A DNA stretch of 64,000 nt from Malaya genurostris (taxonomy: Eukaryota > Arthropoda > Insecta > Diptera > Culicidae). Below are positions 13,201 through 25,200 of this stretch, one piece after another. Made by a program: the position numbers and the translations under genes. The notes under the pieces were generated by a model. It was given only the letters and a program-made list of their open reading frames with translations, was not told the origin of the DNA and did no database searches. The stretch is from assembly GCF_030247185.1 (NCBI RefSeq), contig NC_080571.1, positions 85,507,025-85,571,024 of the forward strand. Direction: 5' to 3'. The stretch's first letter is position 1. Every line of letters starts with the position of its first letter.

Positions 13201-16200
13201 ATGGCGCGCATGCGCTAATTCTGCCTGATAGTAATAACGGGGAGTAATTGCATTTTGGACAGGGCTGCAATGCTGATCGGAACCCTTTCCTCACCAAAAT
13301 GTATTATAGTTTCCTATAAGGATTTAGCCTTTGGCTTCGAGTTCCGGTCGGGAAGAATTATGAGTGTCAATAGTATCGTGACACTAGCCATGCAATGGTT
13401 CTGTATGCTAAGGCTATTCGCAACGCTGTGATGGATATCTGTTCTGCCTGTCGTCGTTTAATTAAAAACTGTCAAAAATAAAACTCGAACTTGATGATCT
13501 CAACGCAAAGATTTAACATCTGTTCTGCATTTGTCTGTTAATATGTTAAGTGTTATGTTAACTCACTGTGATGTTTCAAATCAGAAACAAACAATCAAAA
13601 GAAATGATATAAAGTTTTGTCACGAACTTCTAGAGAAAATTTCTCGATGATATTGAGCTACAGTGTTTTTAAATGATATTGTATTATTCAGTGCAAACGC
13701 TTTGACTTTTCGCCTGTCAGATCTCGCTACTCACACTCACGTAAGAAATTTAAAACAGTGTTCTATTCGAGTTTTAAATTTTCATTAATTTGAAACAAAT
13801 TCGTCGAACTGTTTCAAATTTGTGCTCGAAAAATAGAACTAGATCTCAGCGTTGTGATTGACATGGTTTAGTCATAGATCTAAAAACGATCAACCCATAC
13901 GTAATAAAACAACGTTGCGAACAACGAATCGGTTGAAAAGTCAGTTAAACAGAAATTCTACAAAAGGATTGTGATGTCAAGGCATTGCTATGCCTCAACT
14001 CAATCAGAACCAATTAAGATTACTGAATGTTTTTTTTTGTATTTTAGAAACAGGTATAGTAAATCGTAGTTTCCTTAGTTTGCACTAATACCTACATGCT
14101 GATGAATTTCGATGTTGGTTACATCCAAACGTAGATTTACACTATGAAAGCTAACGGACTATTAGTTTGGTACTTTTTGGTTCTACGAAACAATAAATCC
14201 TATATATTTACACATAAACCACTCGAAGGGGAGGCTCATTGGAATATGTCCGTGAATACTGTAGAGTAATGTGAGGAAATTCGAACCAAACTTTAGTTCT
14301 GATTGATTGATAGCTCGCTAGAATAACGTAATTTTTCAAAAAATAAACAAGAAGCAAAATGCCACATTTAAAGATTTTCCGAATCTAAAAACTCGAACTT
14401 ATATTTTTTATTATTTCTGACGCGAATTTAGGCTCATTCTCGAATCCGTAGCGCCGTCCTGTTGAAACCAAACATTTTTCATAAATAAAGTTCATGAATC
14501 AACCTTTCGAGTGAATGTATAATCATTGAAATCTATCGAACTATTTTTTATTATTTCCTTTTTAAATTCCTCCTTTTTCGTGGGACACCCTGTACATTGG
14601 AACTTGATCATAGGTCACTTTCTTTAAAATAAAAAACCCTTCTTAGTGTTTATGTCACATACTCGGTTTCATTTATCAAACTAAGCGCTTGACATTTGTG
14701 TTGCCTATTTGTATGAGAAGAGTGATGCTAATCTAAAAAAACCTTCCTAACCCACTTAGTGGAATTTTCATAGTTCTTGAAAAATCACCATATGGGTGGG
14801 TACATGAAATTTCCGAAATTGAATTATATACAGGGTCCGCCATGTAACATTTTTTTAAAACATGCAATAAAACACAAACAGTTCATCCGATTTCAAAATT
14901 TATTTTTTCATATTAAAGTACAATCCTTTTGGTTAATTTTGGAATATAATTTCATTCGAATGGCTGCCTTGGCTGGCCTTGCAGTACGCCATACGGTCGG
15001 TCCAGTTTTTTAGTACATTTTCGATTGTATGCAGCTTTATTTCAGCTATGGCTGCACGAATGTTGTCCTTCAAGGCTTTCAATTTTCGAAGAAAAATGGC
15101 CCAATAATGCCGCCAGACCAAAATCCGCACCAAACCGTCACTCTCTGAGGATGCATCGGTTTCTCCATGAAAACGTGCGGGTTTTCCGTCCCCCAGATGC
15201 GTCAATTTTGCTTATTAACATACCCGCCGATTTCATACGTAATTTTCGCACACATTCCCATTTTCATACGTAATTTTCGCACACATTCCGCAACATTACC
15301 ATGATTTTCAAAGTAAAACTGCACTATTTCACGCGTTCCTCCAGTGTATACACAACCGTTTTCGTTTAGCGGAAGGATAAAACTAAGTTTCTGTCAAATC
15401 AGAAGTGACATTAAGGTTACCAATGTCGAAATAACCGCTAGTTCAAAAAAGAAATGTTAGATTTTTTTTTTTTTTTTTTTATATAACTTTTCATTGGAAT
15501 ATGAGTTAAAATTAAATTAATAAGATTTAAATTGGGTGTTCAGCCTCAAGTGGTGACTTTTCAGCCCTGTTATATATATATGATTTGGTTATTACCATGA
15601 AGACATTATTTGCTTCCGCAATTCTGAGATTTTTGTGTAGGGAAAATTCTAAACCTACTTGTATTGTGTAATGGGGAAAAGGAACTTATATACTAACTTA
15701 CTAACTAATACAGAGAGCGAATCGATTCAATTGAAGATTGCATCGATTTTTGTCGGAATTTGCTTATAATATTATGTGACATTACATCTAATGGTTCTAT
15801 ATTTGTGAGTCTGTGTAACTCATTTGTGCTAAACCAGGGAGGACGCTTCAAAATCATTTTCAGAATTTTATTCTGAATCCTTTGAAGCGTTTTCTTCCTG
15901 GTGGAACAACAACTTGACCAAATTGGTACCGCATAAAGCATGGCTGGTCTGAAAATTTGTTTATAAATTAACAGTTTGTTTTTTAGACAGAGCTTAGAAT
16001 TTCTGTTTATAAGAGGATATAAACATTTAATATATTTATTACACTTTGCCTGGATTCCTTCAATGTGATCCTTGAAAGTGAGTTTTTTGTCATACGTTAA
16101 ACCTAAGTATTTAGCTTGATCAGACCATGTCAATTCCAAGCCATTCAATTTAAGAATGTGATTATTGTTTGGTTTAAGAAAAGAAGCTCTTGGCTTGTGA

Positions 16201-19200
16201 GGAAAGATAATTAATTGCGTTTTTGCTGCGTTTGGTTTAATTTTCCATTTTGACAGATAATCACTGAAAATATTTAAACTTCTTTGTAGGCGACTGCAGA
16301 TCACTCTTAGATTTCTACCTGTGGCTAACAGACTTGTGTCGTCACAGAATAGCGATTTCTGACAACCAACGGGTAGATTTGGAAGATCAGAAGTGAAAAT
16401 ATTATACAAGATTGGAGCTACGCTCGAACCCTGCGGAACACCGGCTCGTACGGGTAGCAATTCAGATTTACAGTTCTGATAGCTAACCTGAAGAGTACGA
16501 TCAGTTAGATAATTCTGAATCATTTTGATCAAATAAATAGGAAACTGGAAATCGGACATTTTTGCTATTAAACCTTTGTGCCAAACACTGTCGAATGCTT
16601 TTTCTATGTCTAGAAGAGCAACTCCAGTGGATAACCCAGAAGATTTATTTGATTTTAGCATGTTCGTTACTCTGACAAGCTGATGAGTAGTTGAATGTTC
16701 ATGACGAAATCCAAACTGCTCTGGTAAAAAAATTGAATTCTCATTTATATGAGTCATCATTCTCAACAAGATAATTTTTTCAAAAAGTTTACTGATAGAA
16801 GAAAGTAAGCTAATTGGGCGATAACTTGATGTTTCTGCTGGGTTTTTATCAGGTTTTAGGATAGGAATTACTTTAGCGTTTTTCCATCTTTTTGGGAAGT
16901 AAGCTAATGAAAAACACTTGTTGAAAATTTTAACCAGGAGTCTCAAGGCAACATCGGGAAGATTTTTAATAAGAATATTAAAAATTCCATCATTACCAGG
17001 AGCCTTCATGTTTTTGAGTTTCCTAATAATTGATTTAATTTCATCAAAATTCGTCTCAATAATGTCATCGTGTGATAACACTTGGGTTGAAATATGATCA
17101 TACTTCAGTGAGACTTCATTTTCAATAGGACTCACAACGTTTAAATTAAAATTGTGGACACTCTCGAACTGCTGAGCTAGCTTTTGAGCTTTTTCACCAT
17201 TTGTAAGAAGTATTTGATTTCCTTCCTTGAGAGCAGGAATTGGTTTCTGAGGTTTCTTAAGAACCTTAGAAAGTTTCCAGAAAGGTTTAGAATATGGTTT
17301 AATTTGTTCAACTTCTTTAGCGAAATTTTCATTTCGCAAAAGAGTAAATCTATGTTTAATTTCTTTTTGTAAATCCTTAACTATGTTTTTCATAGCAGGA
17401 TCACGAGAACGTTGATATTGTCGTCGACGAACATTCTTCAACCGAATGAGCAGTTGAAGATTGTCATCGATGATAGGAGAATTTAATTTAGTTTGAGCTT
17501 TGGGAACTGAAAGATTTCTAGCTTCGATAATATAATGATTCAAATTATCAATTGCTGTGTCGATGTCCGCAGAATTTTCTAAAATAGTTTCATGATCCAC
17601 ATGATTTTCAATGTGAGATCTGTAATCCAACCAATTAGCTCTATGATAGTTGAAAATAGAACTAATTGGATTAATTATAGCTTCGTTGGAAAGTCTGAAT
17701 GTTACTGGAAGATGATCTGAGTCAAAGTCAGCATGAGTAATCGGTTCACTACAAATGTGACTTTGATCTGTTAGAACCAGATCAATTGTAGACGGGTTTT
17801 TCACGGAAGAGAAACAAGTCGGATTACTGGGATGAAGAACTGTGAAGTAACCAGCTGAGAGTTGATTATGAAGTATTTTACCATTACTGTTATTTTGCCT
17901 ACAATTCCACTGGACATGCTTAGCATTTAAGTCCCCTATTACGAAAAATTTCGATCGATATCTTGTAAGTTTTTGCAAATCGCCTTTAAAGAAATTTAAT
18001 TGTTCGCCGGTGCATTGGAATGGCAAATATGCTCCAGCGATGAAATAAATTCCATGAATGGTTTCAACTTCGATTCCCAAGCTTTCAATAACTTTAGTAT
18101 TGAAAGAAGGTAAAATTCGATGTTTGATTTGCCGTTGGACAAAAATGGCAACTCCACCACCCATTCCAGTAAACCTGTCAAATCGATGAACCACATAATG
18201 TGGATTACTTTTCAATTTTACATTTGGTTTAAGAAAAGTTTCTGTCACAATGGCAATATGAATTTTGTGAACTTTGAGAAAATTATAAAATTCATCTTCA
18301 CTCGATTTCAAAGATCGAGCATTCCAATTTAAAATATTCAAATAATTATTTAACATCACTGTTAAATTTTAAATTCATTATAATATTATTTGCAAATTTC
18401 CATCCGATTTGAAATGCTTCAAAAAGTGATGAAGTTGAATTCATTTGGATGATCATTTGAAAAAGTTGATCTTGTAGGTAGATCATTTTATTTTCAGTTA
18501 TATCGCCTAAATCGACTTCATTTAAAGAAGCGAATGGCATTGAAGGAATATTTGTAGGTAGACTGCCATTAGAAGAAGATGATTTGGCCGGTCTACCTAT
18601 TAATAAATTGTTTTCGTTAGAAGAAGAACTGCAAGGCGGTCCTGTGTTTTGATTATTTACATTAGAAGAAATAGGTGATAGATTTCTACCTAATATACCA
18701 GCATAACTGACATTAGAAGAAGATGATGACGAGGTCGATCTACCTGTCAATAAATTGTTTTCGTTAGAAGACGAATTGACAGGCGTACCTGTTTTTTGTT
18801 TCGAAGAAATCAGTGCCGAATTAGGCGTGGCATTTGTAACGGTTTTCTGATTTTCAGGTATGTTCTGTAAATTTAAGGTCGTTGATTTGACTTGTTGTCG
18901 AAGCGAACGAGCGTTTAAAATTTTTTCCCTGACAGGACATTTCAAATAATTGGATTTATGATTTCCATTGCAATTTGAACATGAAAATTTATCAGTGGTT
19001 TCATTCGTTGGACAATCGTCTTTCGAATGCGATTTACCACAATTCAAACACCGTATATCCATATGACAATTTTTGGTTCCATGACCGAAGCCTTGGCAAC
19101 GACGACATTGCGTTAAGTTTGCAATATGATTATGCCGTTTATAATGTTCCCAATGAATTTTAATGTGGGAAATGAAACGTACTTTTTCTAAAGTTTTCAA

Positions 19201-22200
19201 ATTGTTTACATCACTTCGATTGAAGTGTATTAGGTGAAGTTCATGGGAAATTCCAGAGCGTGGTTTAGAAGTACCATTCGCTCTTTTTTTCATAAGTATT
19301 ACTTGGGAAGGGGCAAAACCAAGCAATTCTTTTAGTTCATCTTTAATTTCATCAATACTTTGATCATTTGATAATCCTTTCAAGACAGCCTTGAAGGGTC
19401 TGTCTGATTTTATATCATATGAATAAAATTTATGAAGTTTCTCGGACAAATATCGAATAAGACGTTCGTAATCTTCCAATCCATCCACCAAGACTCGACA
19501 TTCTCCTCTTCGTCCGATTTGAAATGAGACTTTTACTTCCGGGAGAAAAGTAGAAAGCTCAGTACGGAATGCTTTGAAGTCGGAAATCATCACCGTCACT
19601 GGTGGCATAGATTGATGTTTCTTCCCAGAACGACAAGCGCCCATTTTGGGAATTTTTGAAGAATTTTCTTCTATGTCGCTACAATCGGATTCAGGAAGAA
19701 TCTCGTAAATATTGTTAGACGGCATAGAATCAACGGAAGGGAAATCCGTCCGTTGTCTTTTATTTTTACATTCAGATTCTATAAGATCGTGAATGTTATT
19801 AGAAAAATGTTGAATAACGGATTGTGATTTATTCCGTATTGAATTATTTTTAGCCTTAGGCTTGTTGTTTTTCCGGTTGGACGCAGGCATTTTTGAAATA
19901 AATGAAATTTTAAATTAAATTAACTAGGCTAAATTAGTCTTCGATTAGACTCCTAGCTAGCCTTAAAAAAGGCTGATTAATTTCTTAGTCACTCTAATAT
20001 CACTCTTTGTATCACTTAGTCACTCTAATATCACTCTTTGTATCACTTAGTCACTTAGTTAGTGATTCAGGTAGTCTTGAAAAAGACTGAAGCCTTGAAT
20101 CAATGAAACTCTAGGTAGCCAGAAAAAAATTCCAGGAGCCAAGAGCTATACGCGTGCGGTGCGAACGACTGTTCAACACCGACTGAAGAAATGTTAGATG
20201 GTGGACCCTGTATTAGAGCGATGAAGAAAACAACGTGTTTTGTCGGTTACGTCACTTTAATCATTATATCTCCAGAACCAAAATGCACAGCCATTTGATT
20301 CGATCAATAGCCCGGTAGTAGCTTTCAAAATAGTCTGAGTTTGTTAAAATCTGTTGAGCAATCTCTGAGAAAATTGCGCATTATACCATTATATCTTCGG
20401 AACCAAAAGTCACAGCAATTTGATCTTCGAACTTGATCAATGGCCCGAGTAGCTTTCAAATGAGTCCTTGCTTGTTAAAATCGGTTCAGCCATCTCTGGG
20501 AAAACTGAGCGGTAAAAATATCTTCGAAAAGTTCACACACACACATACACAGCCATTTTCCGACCTCGTCGAACTGAGTCGAATGGTATATAACACTATG
20601 GGTCTCCGACGCTTCGTTAGAAAGTCGGTTTTTACAGCAATTCTAATACCTTTCTATAGAGATAAAGGTAAAAATGTGTGAATAGAAAAAAAGGTGAGTG
20701 AGTAATGTCACTGAAGGGCTTCGAATACGTACAATAAAAATGGTTATCGTTCGTATTCGTTGATTGTGTGAATTTCACAGCTTTTACTGCTTCGCTACCA
20801 GAATTGGAACGGTACATTTATTTATTAAAATAAATACTAACATTGACTTATTTGCGATAAATATTATTTACCACACAATTAAATAACGCGGATCGAATGA
20901 GAGTAAAAAAAATAAGGGGTTGTATGCAAGACACGACCGTGCACGGTTACATTGAAAATGAAATAATTTTAAGGTACCAATAATAAATACCAAAAAACAA
21001 AAGATGATGGTGGATGCACTAAATTGCACGATTATTATTTGGTTGAATAATAATAAGATCTGAGGGATTATGATGAGAGACAGTTCATTGTGTTTAGCCA
21101 CATTTAATGAAAAAGAAGTATCTATGATTATTTCCATAACAAAACTTTATACTGAATCTATTTGCATACCACCGTTTTGTTAGTATGTAAATGGAGATTT
21201 CAGTATGTACACGACTCGTTGACAATTTTAAACATACAATATTGAAGCTTTCGAATCAAGTTAAATGAGACAAATCACCGAGATACAAGCACTTCAAATT
21301 AGGTCCGGAAAATCTATCGCCGAAAGTTCTGAATTGGCCTGCTAGTTACCGGATAATCAAAATAAACAGCTAACTTATATTCAATATACTCTAGTGAATA
21401 CGGTATCAACATACCGCATAAATACAAAAGTGACTATCCAGCGAGCGAATGGATGTAGCTTTCAGTTTTATCATCCACTCAAACACCTTCCTCGCTGGCA
21501 GCCAGGGGTTAACTAAAGCAGAAATGTATTCAAGCATATATTTATAGATTCCCTTTTGTGCGATTGGCACATTGTCGCAAAGCTGATTTACCGGAAGCGA
21601 CACCTGCCAATGAAAAATGGAACCAAGAAAAGGATGAAAAGGATTCTTTTGAAAATGTTCATATCGGCCGTAGTGATTTGCAACATTTTTATCGTTTATT
21701 CAATAGTCCAACTAGATATTAGCAATAAAAGTACACTCGGAGTAGAAGAAACTCGATTTCAAAGTGATTACTACTACTTTTTTTAGTGTAAACTACGATT
21801 AAACATGGAAAATCTTCAGAAATGTGTGAAATTTGGCAAGGTTAGGTTTTTTCGGATCAACTTTTTTTTTTAACAGAATCCAGTGTAATGTTGATTTCAC
21901 GAGTACTAGAATGTATAGCGATCGAGCACTATTTATTTTGGATACTTTATTTGTTATTTCCTGGCATTTGAAAAATGGTATCAAACCAACTTTAATGCTC
22001 CATTCTGAATAAACGGTAGCTTTCGCACAATGAACTAAGATCAACATTATCACCTCAGAGTAAAAACTTTTTCTTCAACTTCTACTATGATTTTTCAAAT
22101 GAATTTGCCCGTTTTCATAAGAAATCGTTGAAAAGGTGGAGTAATTAGAAATTTTCCTACCGATTTGACAGCTCTTGCTGAAAGTATCATCTCTAAACAA

Positions 22201-25200
22201 GCAGCGTAAGCGCAGAATTTTGAAGTCGATTATTTCATTTCGGATTTGCATATTTCAGTGAAAGAAAATATTAAAATGTTGTACGGGACTCATTTCTGGA
22301 ATTCAGGAGGGCCAAGTTGTGGAATTCTCTACTATATTAAACACTGTTCGGAGCATTTTTTTTCTCGAACGCGAAGCAGTCAAACTGCACAATGCTAGTG
22401 AAATTATTTTAGATTTGCACTAAACGGGTGATTTTTATCTTCGATTCGCAAAGAAGCCATCTTTATTGCTCTTTAGATAATATTTAGAGCCATTAAAAGG
22501 GTAAAATGTTTCCCATCGCTGTTCACTTTTCGTTGTATTTTGCTCCAATGCAAACGACCAGCAGCAGGATGGCACAATCGATCTTATTTGAAGGGAAACT
22601 GGCTCTGGGAACGCCACGCAATTCTTGAATTCTTGAGACTGGAACTTTAACTGAACTCTGGACCTGAATCAGCCGGCAAAATTTAATCACAAATTCCTGA
22701 TCATATTTCCTATAGATTGTAGAAAAAATGATGTTGTTGGGTTAAGTACAACAAGAGATTTTCACGATTGAGTTCTACTCGTTCTTATACAGGTTAAAAT
22801 TTTGAAAAGGCGCCCCACTGTAAAGTAAGTCGTATTCACGACAAAAGTATTTTTCGGTACCAAAATCTTTTATGACTCACAGATCATATATCAATTGACC
22901 ATTTTTGGCAATAACAGTCCCATTGGATTGCTAATCATTACTCACTGCAGTCACGCTGCCATAAATGCGAATCTATCCGTAAGTAACTTGATTGCCTAAT
23001 CTAAATACTTGAAAAACTTTCGATAACCTGATAACTTTACGGGGCATGTGGTTTGATATTTTCTTCTTGAGCGTTATTTTCTACCTCTGTTACGGTTGAC
23101 TTTGAGGGTACCTGGAATCATTTTTGTCGTCGTTCTAATTTTACTACGTGTCGTGTAATTTTACTACTGTGAAATGTAAAATCAAGTGTTGTTGTCATGC
23201 GAAATTTTAACCTGAGAAGTTCGATCCGACCTGACATTATCCTGTATTTCTATTCCCGGCCCTACTCTCGTTTGGCAACAATTATCTTACAGTGCTTTTG
23301 GCTTATCACGGGTCAATGATAAAAAAAATACCCCGGTCATTATGTGACGCACAAGGAAGCAATGCGCTATCGTAATGAGTAATACCAACAAACTGAGTGA
23401 GAATATGATTGCGCTTTTGGTGATTTTTCTAAATTCGTGGTAATCAAGTTTGCCACTCACACTCTTTCCTTTTCTGTGTTTTTTTTTGCATTCCAGGTAT
23501 TGGATCTCACCGATTGGCAAAGCGATAGGAATCAAAAGCACAGGCCCAAAACCACCGATACCAAACAAAACACTGGAATCGTGTTACAGTAGCAACAGCC
23601 GGTTAAACCATAAAACCGTGAGTATCTAAAATTGAGAAACCGGAATATCTTGTCTACGGCCAGGTGACAGGTTGCAGGATAACTCATTCGGACGTCAAAC
23701 AGATTAACGCTTTCTTTTCCGAGTGCATTGAACAACTTCTGTAGGACAATTTGTACGATAGAGAAATGATCGATTTTTTAAAGTCCATGCATTTTCGTCT
23801 GTAGTTCAGTACGGAGCTGAAGTAGCACTTGGTAGTACGGAGGTTATCTTTCACTCACATCGCGTTCGAAATGATACTGCTGTAGATTTCAATTGAGAAT
23901 TGACAGGCGAACAACAATTTATAATAGAAACAATGTTGTTTTTCGGGAGTAAATGGAAACCGCAGCATTCTACGTCAATTTCGACAATCAAATTCGTTTT
24001 ATGTTCGCAATTGAATCAGTCATGTCAATCGCATGTTTATTTCTCTTCATTCTGCAGCCTAATGAGTGGGTGCGTGTCACACTACAGTTAAAGTGTGCCC
24101 GATAAATGACAGTTGATATGAAATTATTGTGCTTTTTTACATGTACCGGCCTTGTTCCAGCACCATTGCATGATTTACAGTGATATTTTCCTCTGACCGA
24201 ATGCAAAATAAAACTGTATTTGGAACAAATCCAAAATCGCCTAGCACTAATTGTAGATAATACCAGATATGGAATACATGCCGACAGAAAGTCTGGAATG
24301 CATTTCCGTGGATGATTGGCTGTTTTTATCAGTGCTTCTTCTTCTCCTGGAGTTCCTAGTGCGGTATTCCCTACCGACTTTAACCGATATCAGATATTTT
24401 TTTTGTCCTTGGTCATTAATACCTTTCGAGTACACATTTGCTTACTTTTGAATCAAATTCACTGGACTTGTGACCCAAAACACGACTAATAATTATCACA
24501 CCTCTCTTGTTTCCGGGTAATGCTAAACCAAAGCACATTCTTTCCCCAGAAAAAAAATCAAAAAATATTCAAGAGATCATCTGATCGAAAGAGAACCCCA
24601 AACAGATTAAGTTCTGATCGACAAAATAATCCGAAAATCTCCGTATTTACAGCAGTGCAAGCATTTGGACCACTGAGCCGGTACGTTTATTAAGTAATCG
24701 TCCATTTATTTAAGAACAGCACCATTCCATCACTCCTTGCGTACAGTAAGTCCCTGAACTAGGGATAAATCTCAGTTGCTGAAAATGTTTTTGTGACTAA
24801 AAACCCGTATTGCAGCACGAACTTCGCAGCTGGCGGAAGCAACGATTATCGCGGATATTGTTTACTGCATGCACATATAGGCAAATGGTTAATCAAAACT
24901 GCACCTGACATGACTGTATGAAATTTCGTTTGAATTTAGGTTTTTTGTAAAAATTGATTCTTTCATCTTTAAAAATCAAACTGAGTCCAATTTAAGAATT
25001 GTTGATCTACACATTGAGGTCTTTTCTTACGCGGTTTTTATGCGGTTTTATTACGCGGCTTTTTTGTGGATTTCAGATGTTACGCGGGTTTTTTTTCGCG
25101 AATTTCCGAAGTTACTCGGATTTTCGATTTTTCACGCGGACTTCCGAAGTTACGCGGTTTTTTTGTTTTGTCATAGAAATGCATGAAACGTCGAGATCTG

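Larger units (their letters stand above)
15463..20185 (-). mobile_element. Full-length Jockey-clade non-LTR retrotransposon
   Basis: Minus-strand element of about 4.7 kb. Poly(A) is represented by the T run at about 15462-15480, the 3' UTR is at 15481-15704, ORF2 at 15705-18359 and ORF1 at 18346-19890, with a 5' UTR up to about 20185. The 5' end reads CAGTCGGTGTTGAACAGTCG on the element strand, which fits an internal Jockey-type promoter (initiator at +1). A 13-14 bp duplication flanks it. Both ORFs are open, so this copy could be recent. It sits inside one terminal repeat region of a mariner relic. Confidence 0.92.
4287..23496 (+). other. Ceramide synthase intron 1 (19.2 kb)
   Basis: The donor is gtaagt at 4287. 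The acceptor follows a strong pyrimidine tract ending ttccag at 23491-23496. The intron contains a hairpin repeat near 5.1-5.4 kb, the dimeric TIR element at 7.9-9.2 kb, a small nested gene at 9.4-9.7 kb, a mariner relic split by a full-length Jockey-clade LINE at 14.8-20.2 kb, and further repeat copies up to 22.8 kb. Stretches 4320-5130, 5390-6290, 9830-10460, 10800-12620 and 13450-14590 hold nothing I can assign. Confidence 0.9.

Noticed and set aside
12896..13297. A 133-codon minus-strand ORF rich in Phe, Ile and Ser
   Set aside because: It is a translation of AT-rich intron sequence. The apparent membrane-like character comes from base composition, and no family features are seen.
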